Shown here: piece by piece, positions 9,098 through 18,013 of the stretch | Position numbering within the stretch: position 1 is the first letter of the stretch | How the letters are laid out: each line of letters opens with the position of its first letter | Origin: Bacteroides pyogenes DSM 20611 = JCM 6294 | GTDB taxonomy: Bacteria; Bacteroidota; Bacteroidia; Bacteroidales; Bacteroidaceae | Reading direction: 5' to 3' | Assembly (NCBI RefSeq): GCF_000428105.1 | Contig: NZ_ATZH01000036.1 | Location: forward strand, 1 to 46,713 | DNA length: 46,713 nt | Notes under the pieces: generated by a model | The model's database searches: none | What the model saw: only the letters and a program-made list of their open reading frames with translations | What the model was told of the DNA's origin: nothing | Program-made: the position numbers and the translations under genes

Positions 9098-9784
9098 ATG
9101 AGCCGACTGAAAAAATTAAAAAAGATACGCATTCACCGGGAAGGAACACATATTTTAGCGGGTAGTCTTCTACTGCTGCTATTGATCAATGCATCGCTTT
9201 ATTGGGGAATAGATTGCAAAATACCTTTCTATGCAGCAGCAATAATCAGCATTTTCATTTATTTGCTGATGGTAAACTTTTTCCGCTGTCCCATTCGCTT
9301 CTTCGGTGAAGATACCGAAAAGATCGTCGTAGCTCCTGCCGATGGGAAAATCGTTGTAGTAGAAGAGGTGGAAGAAAACGAATACTTCCACGACCGCCGA
9401 TTGATGATTTCAATATTCATGAGTATTGTAAACGTACATGCCAATTGGTATCCCGTAGACGGAACAGTTAAAAGGGTGTGCCATCATAACGGCAATTTCA
9501 TGAAAGCTTGGCTACCCAAAGCCAGCACCGAAAACGAACGCTCTACCATTATCATTGAAACACCGGAGGGAATAGAAATATTAACCCGCCAAATCGCAGG
9601 AGCCATAGCACGCCGGATTGTCACCTATGCCGAACCGGGTGAAGAATGCTACATTGATGAGCACATGGGGTTCATAAAATTCGGCTCACGGGTAGATGTA
9701 TATTTACCTTTAGGAACAGAAGTTTGTGTTTCTGTGGGGCAATTAACCACCGGAAACCAGACGGTTATTGCCAAACTCAAATAA
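9098..9784 (+). CDS. psd: Phosphatidylserine decarboxylase proenzyme
   Basis: 228 aa, the size of the short (PSD-A type) enzymes. It decarboxylates phosphatidylserine to phosphatidylethanolamine at the inner membrane. Two hydrophobic segments near the N-terminus (residues about 17-30 and 38-55) anchor it. The substrate-site segment [14 protein letters not shown] is present, and the autocleavage site is the Gly196-Ser197 pair in [12 protein letters not shown], where Ser becomes the pyruvoyl group. It is followed 10 bp later by pssA, the preceding enzyme of the pathway, so both steps are cotranscribed. Confidence 0.96.
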   Translation: MSRLKKLKKIRIHREGTHILAGSLLLLLLINASLYWGIDCKIPFYAAAIISIFIYLLMVNFFRCPIRFFGEDTEKIVVAPADGKIVVVEEVEENEYFHDRRLMISIFMSIVNVHANWYPVDGTVKRVCHHNGNFMKAWLPKASTENERSTIIIETPEGIEILTRQIAGAIARRIVTYAEPGEECYIDEHMGFIKFGSRVDVYLPLGTEVCVSVGQLTTGNQTVIAKLK

Positions 9785-9794
9785 TCCGGTCAGA

Positions 9795-10502
9795 ATGACA
9801 CATTCCATAAAAAGCAATCTTCCCAATACAGTAACCTGCCTGAATCTTTTCTCCGGCTGCATTGCTTGTGTTATGGCCTTTCAGGCTCGGTATGATTTGG
9901 CTTTATTGTTTATTATCCTAAGCGCAATATTCGATTTTTTCGATGGACTATTAGCTCGTTTACTCCATGCACATTCCGCAATTGGAAAAGATTTGGATTC
10001 ATTGGCCGATGATGTCAGTTTTGGAGTTGCCCCTTCGCTAATCGTTTTTTCCCTCTTTAAAGAGATGGTTTATCCGGCATACATCCTTTCTTTGGCTCCT
10101 TATATACCGTATGCAGCTTTTCTTATTTCTGTGTTTTCGGCTATACGATTAGCCAAATTCAATAACGACACACGACAAACCACTTCTTTTATCGGTCTTC
10201 CGGTACCTGCCAATGCATTGTTTTGGGGATCTTTAGCAGTAGGAGGACATTCTTTTCTGATTTCCGATTATTGTCATCCCGTCTGCTTATTGCTTTTGGT
10301 ATGTCTTTCATCCTGGTTACTGGTATCGGAAATTCCAATGTTTTCTCTTAAATTCAAGAACCTTTCCTGGAAAGACAATAGAATCAGTTTCATTTTTCTG
10401 CTGGGATGCGTACCCCTTCTGATATTCTTAGGAATAAGTAGTTTTGCAGCAATTATCGTATGGTATATTCTGCTTTCCCTTCTAACAAGAAAAGGAGAAT
10501 AA
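9795..10502 (+). CDS. pssA: CDP-diacylglycerol-serine phosphatidyltransferase
   Basis: 235 aa integral membrane enzyme making phosphatidylserine from CDP-diacylglycerol and serine. The CDP-alcohol phosphotransferase signature is complete: D47-x2-D50-G51-x2-A54-R55-x8-G64-x3-D68-x3-D72. Several hydrophobic helices follow (for example around ILSLAPYIPYAAFLISVF and ISFIFLLGCVPLLIF). The ATG at 9795 lies just after the psd stop; an in-frame TTG at 9768 would overlap psd and is less likely. Substrate preference for serine rather than another alcohol is inferred from the adjacent psd. Confidence 0.93.
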   Translation: MTHSIKSNLPNTVTCLNLFSGCIACVMAFQARYDLALLFIILSAIFDFFDGLLARLLHAHSAIGKDLDSLADDVSFGVAPSLIVFSLFKEMVYPAYILSLAPYIPYAAFLISVFSAIRLAKFNNDTRQTTSFIGLPVPANALFWGSLAVGGHSFLISDYCHPVCLLLLVCLSSWLLVSEIPMFSLKFKNLSWKDNRISFIFLLGCVPLLIFLGISSFAAIIVWYILLSLLTRKGE

Positions 10503-10569
10503 ACAATATTCCGGCACGATTGTTGTAAGATTACCTAATATCGTGTTACTATAAACAAAACTAAACCCT

Positions 10570-10878
10570 ATGAGTATAATTTTATTTCTACTCTTTTTTT
10601 TCATTATAATTCTCTTATTCGGGCTTTCTATCATAATAGCCATTCTAAGAGCTATTTTCGGATTCGGTCGCAACTCATCCCGACATCAGCGTGCAAACTT
10701 CGAACAGAGAGACACTCACCAACATACAAATAGAAAAGCGAACTCTCACTCCGGATATGATTATGAAGTCGACGATTTTTCCGATAGTGGGCAAAAACAA
10801 AGCTCCAAGAAGATATTCAGCAAAGACGAAGGAGAATATGTAGACTTTGAAGAAATAAAAGACGATTCTTCTGTGTAA
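10570..10878 (+). CDS. DUF4834-like small membrane protein
   Basis: 102 aa. A single long hydrophobic segment spans residues about 3-30. It is followed by the motif RAIFGFGR and a charged, His/Ser/Asp-rich tail with the C-terminal block EYVDFEEIKDD. This matches the Bacteroidetes family DUF4834, commonly found beside the phospholipid synthesis genes. The topology is one N-terminal helix with a cytoplasmic tail or the reverse. Function unknown. It follows pssA by 67 bp on the same strand and is probably cotranscribed. Confidence 0.75.
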   Translation: MSIILFLLFFFIIILLFGLSIIIAILRAIFGFGRNSSRHQRANFEQRDTHQHTNRKANSHSGYDYEVDDFSDSGQKQSSKKIFSKDEGEYVDFEEIKDDSSV

Positions 10879-10898
10879 TAACAATATATACAAAGAGA

Positions 10899-11342
10899 TT
10901 ACTTCTTTCTCTTAGTGATAAAAAAATCTTTCATTAACTGGGCACAATGGTCTGCCAATACCCCTTTCACAACTATCGTTTTAGGATGTAAAGATTGAGA
11001 GGCATATTTTTGATACCCACGTTTTTCATCCTCCGCTCCAAACACAAGTTTCCCCATCTGCGCCCAAGCGATAGCCCCCGCACACATTACACATGGTTCT
11101 ACCGTTACGTAAATAGTGCATTCATTTAAGTATTTTCCGCCAAGCACGTTGGCAGCAGCGGTAATAGCTTGCATCTCGGCATGAGCCGTCACATCATTCA
11201 ATGTTTCAGTCAAATTGTGTGCCCGGGCAATGATTCGCTCTTTACAAACAACCACAGCACCCACAGGAACCTCTCCTCTTTCGGCAGCTTTCGAAGCCTC
11301 TATTAAGGCTTGCTTCATAAAATAAGCGTCATCCAATATCAT
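10899..11342 (-). CDS. tadA: tRNA-adenosine deaminase TadA
   Basis: 147 aa zinc-dependent deaminase. The metal and proton-shuttle motifs are HAE at residues 54-56 and PCVMC at 83-87, within the cytidine-deaminase-like fold. TadA converts wobble A34 of tRNA-Arg(ACG) to inosine. C-terminal residues KDFFITKRKK provide the basic tail typical of tRNA-binding members. The family also includes guanine deaminases, but the EPCVMCAGAI stretch and the size favour TadA. It lies 1 bp downstream of the small gene at 11344 and is surely cotranscribed with it. Confidence 0.9.
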   Translation of the reverse strand: MILDDAYFMKQALIEASKAAERGEVPVGAVVVCKERIIARAHNLTETLNDVTAHAEMQAITAAANVLGGKYLNECTIYVTVEPCVMCAGAIAWAQMGKLVFGAEDEKRGYQKYASQSLHPKTIVVKGVLADHCAQLMKDFFITKRKK

Positions 11343-11343
11343 A

Positions 11344-11577
11344 TTAACGTCTCATATCGTGTTCACCAAAAAGTGTCGGATAATCTTCTTCCATATTTTT
11401 ATGGATGAACATCAAAATCGTTTCGCGCAACCAACGTGATTTATTGGTTATCTTATATTTTTCCAGATAGCGATCGACGATTAACTGCTCATCTTCGCTC
11501 AACAAAATACTCATACGACGTTCGCGTTTGACGCATTCCGGATGTAAATTTAAGCTTCTTCGACTCTTTTTTTTCAT
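11344..11577 (-). CDS. Small basic protein, possibly ribbon-helix-helix
   Basis: 77 aa. The N-terminus is basic (MKKKSRRSLNLHPECVKRERR). It is followed by MSILLSEDEQLIVDRYLEKYKI and NKSRWLRETIL, a strand-helix-helix pattern like ribbon-helix-helix DNA-binding or plasmid mobilisation MobC-like proteins. It is immediately upstream of tadA. A promoter fits just before it on the minus strand (TAATTTTG at 11586-11593, TTTG at 11612-11615, 18-bp spacer), which would leave almost no leader, so translation may start at the internal Met 22. I do not recognise a characterised homologue; the DNA-binding role is inferred from the pattern. Confidence 0.65.
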   Translation of the reverse strand: MKKKSRRSLNLHPECVKRERRMSILLSEDEQLIVDRYLEKYKITNKSRWLRETILMFIHKNMEEDYPTLFGEHDMRR

Positions 11578-11692
11578 ATCTTCTGCAAAATTACTTTTAC
11601 TTCCGTAAAAACAAAGAATAAAAACAGTAAATTTGCAATGATGAGTCTACATTATAGACATTTACACATGTATAAACAGATAAATAGTGATC

Positions 11693-12058
11693 ATGGCAGA
11701 GCATAATGAATTGGGAAAGGCAGGAGAAGACGCAGCAGCTCTTTATCTGAAAGATGAAGGATATGTTATTCTTCACCGTAATTGGAGAAGGGGGCATTTG
11801 GAGTTAGATATTGTAGCTGAAAAAAATAACGAATTAGTCGTTATAGAAGTGAAAACCCGCAGAAATACCGAATTCGCTCTTCCACAAGATGCAGTAAACG
11901 CATTAAAAATAAGGCGGACCGTACGCGCCACTGATACGTATATGAAACTGTTTCAAATAGATGTTCCGGTACGATTCGACATTATAACTGTGGTAGGTGA
12001 GAAAAAGAATTTTAAAATAGAGCATATAAAAGAGGCGTTTTACCCTCCCTTGTTTTAG
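11693..12058 (+). CDS. yraN: YraN/UPF0102 family nuclease-like protein
   Basis: 121 aa from the ATG at 11693; a GTG two codons earlier is possible. The family fold is a small restriction-endonuclease-like domain. GKAGEDAAALYL, the LELDIVAEKNNELVVIEVKTR core (the E/D...EVK nuclease motif) and DAVNALKIRRTVRATDTY are the conserved blocks. The cellular role of YraN is poorly defined; a role in DNA processing is assumed from the fold. The promoter box TAAATTTG is at 11628-11635. The stop codon runs into a small palindrome (12058-12070, GTCCCA-A-TGGGAC). Confidence 0.9.
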   Translation: MAEHNELGKAGEDAAALYLKDEGYVILHRNWRRGHLELDIVAEKNNELVVIEVKTRRNTEFALPQDAVNALKIRRTVRATDTYMKLFQIDVPVRFDIITVVGEKKNFKIEHIKEAFYPPLF

Positions 12059-12154
12059 TCCCAATGGGACGGAAGCAATCCAAACAAAGGGAGATGCCTG
12101 CCAACAACTCTCTCAGAGTTAATAGCCGATCCTTTTATTAAACGATATAATTGC

Positions 12155-12162
12155 TATCTTTG
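12155..12162 (+). promoter_or_regulatory. -7 box of aroA
   Basis: TATCTTTG matches TAnnTTTG and lies 24 bp before the aroA ATG. No convincing -33 TTTG is seen; a T-run at 12133-12136 is correctly placed. Confidence 0.55.
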
Positions 12163-12186
12163 TACGCCAATCTAAAAACATCAAAA

Positions 12187-13416
12187 ATGATTTATCAGCT
12201 CTTTGCTCCATCAGAAATCAAAACGAGCATTCAATTACCATCTTCTAAAAGCATCAGCAATCGCGCGCTGATAATCAACGCATTGAGTAAAGGGAGGTAT
12301 CCCATCGAAAACCTATCCGACTGCGACGACACACGGGTAATGATAAAAGCATTGAGTGAAGAAAAAAAGACAATCGATATTATGGCAGCCGGAACAGCCA
12401 TGCGCTTTCTGACAGCTTATTTAAGTGTAAATCCCGGGAAATATATTATCACAGGCACAACAAGAATGCAACAACGTCCTATTGAAGTACTAGTCAATGC
12501 ACTTCGTGAATTAGGAGCTGACATAACGTATGTGAACAACGAAGGTTTTCCCCCGTTGCTTATAAAAGGGAGAGAACTAAAAGGTAATGAAATCACATTG
12601 AAAGGAAACATCAGCTCTCAGTACATTTCTGCCCTACTTATGATAGGACCTGTCCTTCAGAATGGATTAACACTTCGCCTGAGTGGAGAAATTATTTCTC
12701 GTCCTTACATTGATTTAACCTTACAGATAATGAAAGATTTTGGCGCAAAAGCAGAATGGGTAACATCCAATAGCATCACTGTCGCTCCACAACCTTATTG
12801 CAGTACTCCTTTTAAAATAGAAAATGATTGGAGCGCAGCTTCCTATTGGTACCAGATAGCGGCTCTATCAGGCAAAGCTGAGATAGCATTACCGGGATTG
12901 TTTAAAAGTAGCTTTCAAGGAGATAGTCGTGGAGCGGAATTATTCTCCCGTTTAGGAATTACAACAAAGTTCACCGCCCAAACAGTGGTGATTACAAACG
13001 AGAATACCCGCCCACAATACTTTGAAGAAAACCTTATTGATATTCCCGATTTAGCCCAAACATTTGTGGTTACTTGCGCTTTATTAAATATCCCCTTTCG
13101 CTTTTCAGGATTGCAAAGTCTAAAAATAAAAGAAACAGACCGAATAGAAGCTTTAAAAACAGAGCTCAGGAAATTAGGTTATATACTGAAGGATGAGAAC
13201 GATTGCAGCTTGGTATGGGACGGTACCCGCTTTGAAGCAGAAAAGCATCCTATTATTCAAACTTATGAAGACCACCGGATGGCAATGGCTTTTGCTCCAA
13301 GTAGCTTTATTTTTCCCGGCATCAGAATTGCGAATCCCGGCGTTGTCTCTAAATCGTATCCCGGTTATTGGAAAGACTTAACAATGACCGGATTCCAAAT
13401 TAAAGAGATAAAATAA
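12187..13416 (+). CDS. aroA: 5-enolpyruvylshikimate-3-phosphate synthase
   Basis: 409 aa, slightly shorter than the usual ~425. It transfers enolpyruvyl from PEP to shikimate-3-phosphate in the shikimate pathway. The start at 12187 places the substrate-binding motif PSSKSISNRALI near residue 20. GTAMRFLTAYL corresponds to the LxNxGTAxR region, RPIEVLVNALRELGA follows, and KETDRIEALKTELRKLG and DHRMAMAFAP are the C-terminal active-site blocks. GTAMRFL in place of the common NAGTA(M/T)R with a Gly at the glyphosate-contact position is a variation typical of Bacteroidetes; I cannot assign an inhibitor class by eye. Confidence 0.95.
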   Translation: MIYQLFAPSEIKTSIQLPSSKSISNRALIINALSKGRYPIENLSDCDDTRVMIKALSEEKKTIDIMAAGTAMRFLTAYLSVNPGKYIITGTTRMQQRPIEVLVNALRELGADITYVNNEGFPPLLIKGRELKGNEITLKGNISSQYISALLMIGPVLQNGLTLRLSGEIISRPYIDLTLQIMKDFGAKAEWVTSNSITVAPQPYCSTPFKIENDWSAASYWYQIAALSGKAEIALPGLFKSSFQGDSRGAELFSRLGITTKFTAQTVVITNENTRPQYFEENLIDIPDLAQTFVVTCALLNIPFRFSGLQSLKIKETDRIEALKTELRKLGYILKDENDCSLVWDGTRFEAEKHPIIQTYEDHRMAMAFAPSSFIFPGIRIANPGVVSKSYPGYWKDLTMTGFQIKEIK

Positions 13417-13538
13417 ATATCCTACCTGTTCCGGTCTTTCACATGTGTCGATTCATTAATAGATTTGAACGAAATATGTTCGCGGATGATTACAAGTCCC
13501 GAGACGCAGTTATTTAAAGTTTTTCTAAAAAATGCTTT

Positions 13539-13895
13539 ATGAATGTAGAATCTGTCAGAGAATATTGTTTGAGTAAAAAAGGCGTCACCGAATCTTTTCC
13601 GTTCGATGAAACATCGCTTGTCATGAAAGTAATGGGGAAGATGTTCGCTCTTATCGACTTGGAAAAAGCCAATGTCATTGCGTTAAAATGCGATTCCGAA
13701 CGCGCCTTCAATCTACGTGAACACTACGCAGGGATTGAAGGAGCCTATCATTTCAATAAAAAATACTGGAATAGCGTACGATTCGATATGGATGTAAACG
13801 ACCAACTTTTAAAAGAGCTGATCGATCATTCGTACGAAGAAGTCATAAAAAAATTCACTAAGAAATTACGCGCCGAATATGATTCCATTCTTTGA
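13539..13895 (+). CDS. MmcQ/YjbR family protein
   Basis: 118 aa, full family length. The conserved features are an N-terminal helix with REYCLSKKGVTESFPFDE, the strand pair VMKVMGKMFALIDL, and a C-terminal DHSYEEVIKKFTKK helix. The YjbR fold resembles a double-wing DNA-binding domain, but no biochemical role is established. The stop overlaps or nearly touches the following biotin ligase gene, suggesting translational coupling. Confidence 0.88.
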   Translation: MNVESVREYCLSKKGVTESFPFDETSLVMKVMGKMFALIDLEKANVIALKCDSERAFNLREHYAGIEGAYHFNKKYWNSVRFDMDVNDQLLKELIDHSYEEVIKKFTKKLRAEYDSIL

Positions 13896-13905
13896 ATTGT
13901 TTCCT

Positions 13906-14637
13906 ATGCCGCTAATACATCTCCATAAAACCCATTCTACGAATACTTGGCTACGGGAATTATGCCAACGACAAAACGTAGAAGCATGGACTACCGTCCT
14001 CGCCGATTTCCAGACCTCCGGAAGAGGGCAGCGGGGTAATTCGTGGGAATCGGCTGATTCTAAAAACTTATTATTCAGTTTTGTTATTTTTCCTGATTTT
14101 CTCGAAGCGAGTCGACAGTTTCTGATCTCTCAAATTATATCTTTAGGCATAAAAGAAGAATTGGATACTTATACGAAAAACATTTCCATCAAATGGCCGA
14201 ATGACATCTATTGGAAAAACAAAAAGATAGCAGGCATACTCATCGAACACGATCTGATGGGAGAAAAACTATGCCGAAGCATTGCAGGCATTGGGATCAA
14301 TATCAACCAAGAAATATTTTACAGCTCAGCTCCCAATCCTGTTTCATTATTCCAAATCACAGGCAAACAATATGAAACCGTTGGTATTTTGAAAAACATT
14401 TTGCTTCGGATTCAATCTTATTATAACGACCTTTGTATGAATAGTACCGACTCAATCGAGGCATGTTACAAGGAATCGCTTTTCAGAAAAGAGGGACTTC
14501 ACCCATATAAAGATGTTAACGGAGAATTCTTCGCGCGAATAGTAAACGTAGAACCTCAGGGCAAACTGATTCTGGAAGATGAAAATTTAAAAATGAGGGA
14601 ATATATGTTTAAAGAAGTAGAATATTTATCAATATAA
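13906..14637 (+). CDS. birA: Biotin-[acetyl-CoA-carboxylase] ligase
   Basis: 243 aa from the ATG at 13906, which gives the normal beginning MPLIHLHKTHSTNTWL. An earlier ATG at 13879 would overlap the yjbR-like gene by 17 bp. The biotinoyl-AMP loop GRGQRG is at residues 39-44, and the biotin-binding KWPNDIYWKNKKIAGILIE segment is intact. A small SH3-like C-terminal domain follows (EGKLIL-type strands). No N-terminal winged helix is present, so this is a monofunctional ligase and not a biotin repressor. It biotinylates the carboxyl-carrier domains of acyl-CoA carboxylases. Confidence 0.93.
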   Translation: MPLIHLHKTHSTNTWLRELCQRQNVEAWTTVLADFQTSGRGQRGNSWESADSKNLLFSFVIFPDFLEASRQFLISQIISLGIKEELDTYTKNISIKWPNDIYWKNKKIAGILIEHDLMGEKLCRSIAGIGININQEIFYSSAPNPVSLFQITGKQYETVGILKNILLRIQSYYNDLCMNSTDSIEACYKESLFRKEGLHPYKDVNGEFFARIVNVEPQGKLILEDENLKMREYMFKEVEYLSI

Positions 14638-14662
14638 CACTATACAATTATCAAATTAACAT

Positions 14663-14670
14663 TATCTTTG
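14663..14670 (+). promoter_or_regulatory. -7 box of the S41 peptidase gene
   Basis: TATCTTTG fits the -7 consensus and lies 38 bp upstream of the ATG at 14709. Confidence 0.5.
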
Positions 14671-14708
14671 ACGATTATTTTTTGTTATCTAAAAACAGTC
14701 TCAACCCA

Positions 14709-16439
14709 ATGAAAATAACATCTTATAAATTATCCGGCGTTTTGCTTATCTTGCTGACAACCATCCTAATGTCTTGCAAAGACGATGAAACGCTACAAGG
14801 AAGTGGAATTACGAAACAAGAATGGAGTGAAGGCCAAACATATACCATTCTTGCAGGAAAAGAGAAGACGGTCGCTTTTACTACAAAGGCCAGTTGGATA
14901 GCTCAAAGCAGTTCTTCTACATTAGTATCATTAAATAAAAACTCCGGAGGAGCGGGACAAAACACGCTAATCATAAGAGCGCACAACTCATCGGATAAAG
15001 AAGCGATCATTACCATTCGCGTAAGCGGTTATAGCACCCAAAGCAGTTTTAAAGTCAAAATAAAGATTAATGAAGAGGATAAAGACAGGGAGATAAACTA
15101 TCTTGTAGATGACTATTTAAAACGAATGTATTTATGGAATGAAGAGTATAAGACTCTTACTCCTGATTTCACGTTAGCCTACGATAAGTTTGTAAAGCAA
15201 ACACTCGTAAGCATGCGAACAAACAATTTAGATAAGAAAGTTCATCAAGAAAGTGACGGACAGATTCGTTATTCATTATACTCCTATATACGTAAGCTTG
15301 ATCCGGATTTACAGTCGGATACGCGAGCAGGAAAAGATAAGATAGAAAAAGAGAAAGAATACAGCTATGGCTTTGTCGGACTACAACCAGTGCAAGAGCT
15401 CTCTTCATCAAAAGGGTTCTTTGTGATACAAGGAGTACATCCCGGTTCATCGGCAGATCAAGCCGGCTTGAAACGAGGAATGGAAATACATAAAGTCGGT
15501 GGAGAGTCGATTTCTATAGAAGAATGGGAGGATATATATATCAGTTTAATAGCCGGTGATTCCCGGTCTACACAACAAGTGACCGATAAAGACGGAAAAG
15601 TTTATAATATCAACTCCGGACCGATAGAAGTGAATCCGGTTATTTACAGTCATGTAAAGAATATCCATTCGCATAGAATCGGGTATTTGGTATATAGCAA
15701 ATTCGATGCCGGATTCGATCAGGAATTGTTCGATGTATTCAAGAAATTCAAAAAAGAAAACATTACGGACCTCATTCTTGACCTCCGCTACAATGGAGGA
15801 GGGCATGTAATATCCGCTCAATTAATCTCCAGTTGCATTGCCGGAAGCACATACGAGGGAAAGGTGTTTTCTTCATACCGATACAATGAGGAGCGAATGA
15901 AAGCAATCGGCAACAAAAAGAGAACAGACCCGTTTTTATACTCCACATACGAAAATCTGAACACTTCGCTTGCTGAAGGAGCGATGAACTTATCCAAGGT
16001 CTATTGCCTTGTCAGCGGGCAGACAGCCTCAGCCAGTGAACTTGTGATTAATTCATTAAGAGGTATCGACATAGAAGTCATCCTCATCGGTGGGCAGACA
16101 AACGGCAAAAACGTAGGAATGGAAGGAACCGAGTTCACAACTAAAGCGGGAACCTACGAATTCTTCCCTATCACTTTTCAATCCTATAATGCCAAAGACT
16201 TTGGAGACTATGAGAACGGATTCGACCCCGACCATATTATAAATGAGAATAATCCTCGAGGCAAACAGTTCGAAGGATACAAAGAATTCGGTGCTGAAGA
16301 CGAACCATTATATGCAAAGGCCATCGGCCTTATCACAGGCAAACCCTCTAAGATGGATAGAAGTACACGGGCGGAAATAGAGCAACCGAAACTGATACTA
16401 CAGGTTCCTGAGATCCGGCAGATTGGAATGATAAAATAA
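14709..16439 (+). CDS. S41-family C-terminal processing protease lipoprotein
   Basis: 576 aa. The ATG at 14709 gives a lipoprotein signal ending in LMSC (Cys 23). Residues about 35-125 form a beta-sandwich resembling a BACON-type domain (WIAQSSSSTLVSLNKNSGGAG, AIITIRVSGYS). A helical segment follows (LVDDYLKRMYLWNEEYK), then a PDZ domain around residues 220-300 (VIQGVHPGSSADQAGLKRGM), then the tail-specific protease domain. The catalytic Ser is residue 443 in GQTASASELV and the general-base Lys is residue 467 in GQTNGKNVG, matching the Ser-Lys spacing of the family. It is a periplasmic or outer-membrane endopeptidase; its substrate is unknown. Confidence 0.92.
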   Translation: MKITSYKLSGVLLILLTTILMSCKDDETLQGSGITKQEWSEGQTYTILAGKEKTVAFTTKASWIAQSSSSTLVSLNKNSGGAGQNTLIIRAHNSSDKEAIITIRVSGYSTQSSFKVKIKINEEDKDREINYLVDDYLKRMYLWNEEYKTLTPDFTLAYDKFVKQTLVSMRTNNLDKKVHQESDGQIRYSLYSYIRKLDPDLQSDTRAGKDKIEKEKEYSYGFVGLQPVQELSSSKGFFVIQGVHPGSSADQAGLKRGMEIHKVGGESISIEEWEDIYISLIAGDSRSTQQVTDKDGKVYNINSGPIEVNPVIYSHVKNIHSHRIGYLVYSKFDAGFDQELFDVFKKFKKENITDLILDLRYNGGGHVISAQLISSCIAGSTYEGKVFSSYRYNEERMKAIGNKKRTDPFLYSTYENLNTSLAEGAMNLSKVYCLVSGQTASASELVINSLRGIDIEVILIGGQTNGKNVGMEGTEFTTKAGTYEFFPITFQSYNAKDFGDYENGFDPDHIINENNPRGKQFEGYKEFGAEDEPLYAKAIGLITGKPSKMDRSTRAEIEQPKLILQVPEIRQIGMIK

Positions 16440-16452
16440 ATACAGCAAATAG

Positions 16453-16492
16453 AAAAAGAGGTGAACCGTACATCATCGGTTCACCTCTTTTT
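16453..16492. terminator. Perfect 16-bp bidirectional terminator
   Basis: AAAAAGAGGTGAACCG (16453-16468) and CGGTTCACCTCTTTTT (16477-16492) form a perfect stem around an 8-nt loop, with T-runs on both strands. It separates the convergent S41 protease and TPR genes. The last codons and stop of the TPR gene lie inside its right arm and loop. Confidence 0.92.
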
Positions 16493-17156
16493 CTACGATA
16501 GATATTTTATCTAATGTCCTTCGGGCTTCTGTAGAAGGAAACTTTGATACAACCTTTTGCAGAGAAACGCGTGCGCGCCGGTAAGCGTTGGAAAAAAGCT
16601 TCGACATCTTATCACGGTAATTGGCATATTGCATCTTTGTTGGAGCAGAAAGTTTTTTATAGTCATTCTCCAGCTGCTCTTTCTCTTTCTCTGCCATCAA
16701 GTAATAATAATTGCCCAGAAATATATTCGCAGCCAGATTATCGCCATCCAATTGTAATATTTGTTCGTATATACCGACTGCTTCTTTCTCATGACCACGT
16801 CCTACTTGCATCTCAGCGCAACTCACCAGATAGTCGATATGATCAGGCTGCTTCTGCAACAATTCTCTGTAAAACAAATAAGCTTTATCGTAATTCCGAT
16901 TCTTTTTATACCCCTCAGCCAACTCATAAGCCAACTTTAAAGCAATAGCATTGCTCTTATCTACATTTGTCCAATAAAACATTTCCGAACGCTCTATTTT
17001 GAGTTTGACAGCCTGACGAAAATAACTGACCGCCTGCCCTTGTTGATTGGATTCAATGGCAGTGGCAGCTTTATACAACATTTCGTCCGCAGTCTGTGCC
17101 GCTACCACCACAGGTAACGAAAATAAAGAAAAAAAAATAGCTATTAGGGGCTTCAT
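16473..17156 (-). CDS. Exported TPR-repeat protein
   Basis: 227 aa from the ATG at 17156, which starts a signal peptide MKPLIAIFFSLFSLPVV cut near VAAQ. The mature protein is a row of tetratricopeptide helices: AVSYFRQAVKL, AYELAEGYKKNRNYDKAYLFYREL, YLVSCAEMQVGRGHEKEAVGIYEQIL, and NIFLGNYYYLMAEKEKEQ. A longer charged helical stretch follows. It is probably a periplasmic scaffold or adaptor; no partner can be named. The promoter box is TATCTTTG on the minus strand at 17193-17200. Its final residues EKEVNR are encoded by an arm of the shared terminator. Confidence 0.88.
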   Translation of the reverse strand: MKPLIAIFFSLFSLPVVVAAQTADEMLYKAATAIESNQQGQAVSYFRQAVKLKIERSEMFYWTNVDKSNAIALKLAYELAEGYKKNRNYDKAYLFYRELLQKQPDHIDYLVSCAEMQVGRGHEKEAVGIYEQILQLDGDNLAANIFLGNYYYLMAEKEKEQLENDYKKLSAPTKMQYANYRDKMSKLFSNAYRRARVSLQKVVSKFPSTEARRTLDKISIVEKEVNR

Positions 17157-17342
17157 AATCTGATGTATACCGAAATTATTTTTAGGATTATGCAAAGATA
17201 GGAACAAATGGATAAAATAGAAAAAGAAACATGAAAAAACGCAGATATGAACTTGACCGGATATAAAACATACCCTCTTTTCTGTACATATCCACGCTTC
17301 AACAAAGCAGATACGAGTCCTTTTTTAGTTCAACTCTTTAAA

Positions 17343-17816
17343 TCATTTTGTATCCGAATGTTCTAAGGACTCTACAGGCTGAATTTCATTCCAGGGTTTG
17401 AAAGCGACCCTGACATCCTTATGCTCATTGATAACAAAAGTCTGTTCCGGTTCCACCGAGCGAATAACGACACCGTTAATTTTCCAATACTTAATTGTCC
17501 ATGACTTGGAATGACTGGCAACAAAATGCACTTTCGTTCCTTTTACAAGCTCTGCCGGAGATTCCAGTTCTTTAACCGTCTCTGAAACCTTATCACTCGG
17601 CACCGGTTTAGCCGAAAGCGTACCTTCACCCTGATCTACTCCGAATACCAGCACTACTTTTTCTACTGTGGGAGGGGGAGGAAGAGAAGGAGAATTATCG
17701 TCATCGTCGCAAGAAAACGCAAAAAGCGCAAGTCCACATAACAAAATAACGGCAGGGAACAGATACCTAATCCGCTTCCTTAAGCCGACTCTTTCTTTTC
17801 TCATAGATGTTTTCAT
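17343..17816 (-). CDS. Small lipoprotein with InlB-B-repeat-like domain
   Basis: 157 aa. A basic N-terminus is followed by a hydrophobic stretch ending in the lipobox FAFSC (Cys 36) and then DDDDN, a charge pattern often seen in surface-exposed Bacteroides lipoproteins. The rest has one repeat unit GEGTLSAKP...KGTKVHFVASHSKSW...YWKINGVV...EQTFVINEHKDVRVAFKP, which matches the layout of divergent InlB B-repeat domains (valued for a GTxVxFxA core and a final vxAxF strand). It is transcribed alone; the promoter box TATATTTG is at 17840-17847 on the minus strand. Function unknown. Confidence 0.75.
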   Translation of the reverse strand: MKTSMRKERVGLRKRIRYLFPAVILLCGLALFAFSCDDDDNSPSLPPPPTVEKVVLVFGVDQGEGTLSAKPVPSDKVSETVKELESPAELVKGTKVHFVASHSKSWTIKYWKINGVVIRSVEPEQTFVINEHKDVRVAFKPWNEIQPVESLEHSDTK

Positions 17817-17962
17817 AAGTTAATAGTTTAGTTTACAAACAAATATACGATTTTATTATGAATAAACAAGCTTTTGAACAATAAAAGATGTTATTAGCAG
17901 TTCTTATTTTACCTTATTTTATTGATTCTTTGAACTGCTATTAAGGATATAATAAAAAAACA

Positions 17963-17970
17963 TACCTTTG
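17963..17970 (+). promoter_or_regulatory. -7 box of the MATE gene
   Basis: TACCTTTG fits TAnnTTTG, 43 bp before the ATG at 18014. No well-placed -33 element is seen. Confidence 0.5.
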
Positions 17971-18013
17971 CCTGAGAAAAGAACAATCTCCACCCGAAAA
18001 ACGTTGCAACAAG

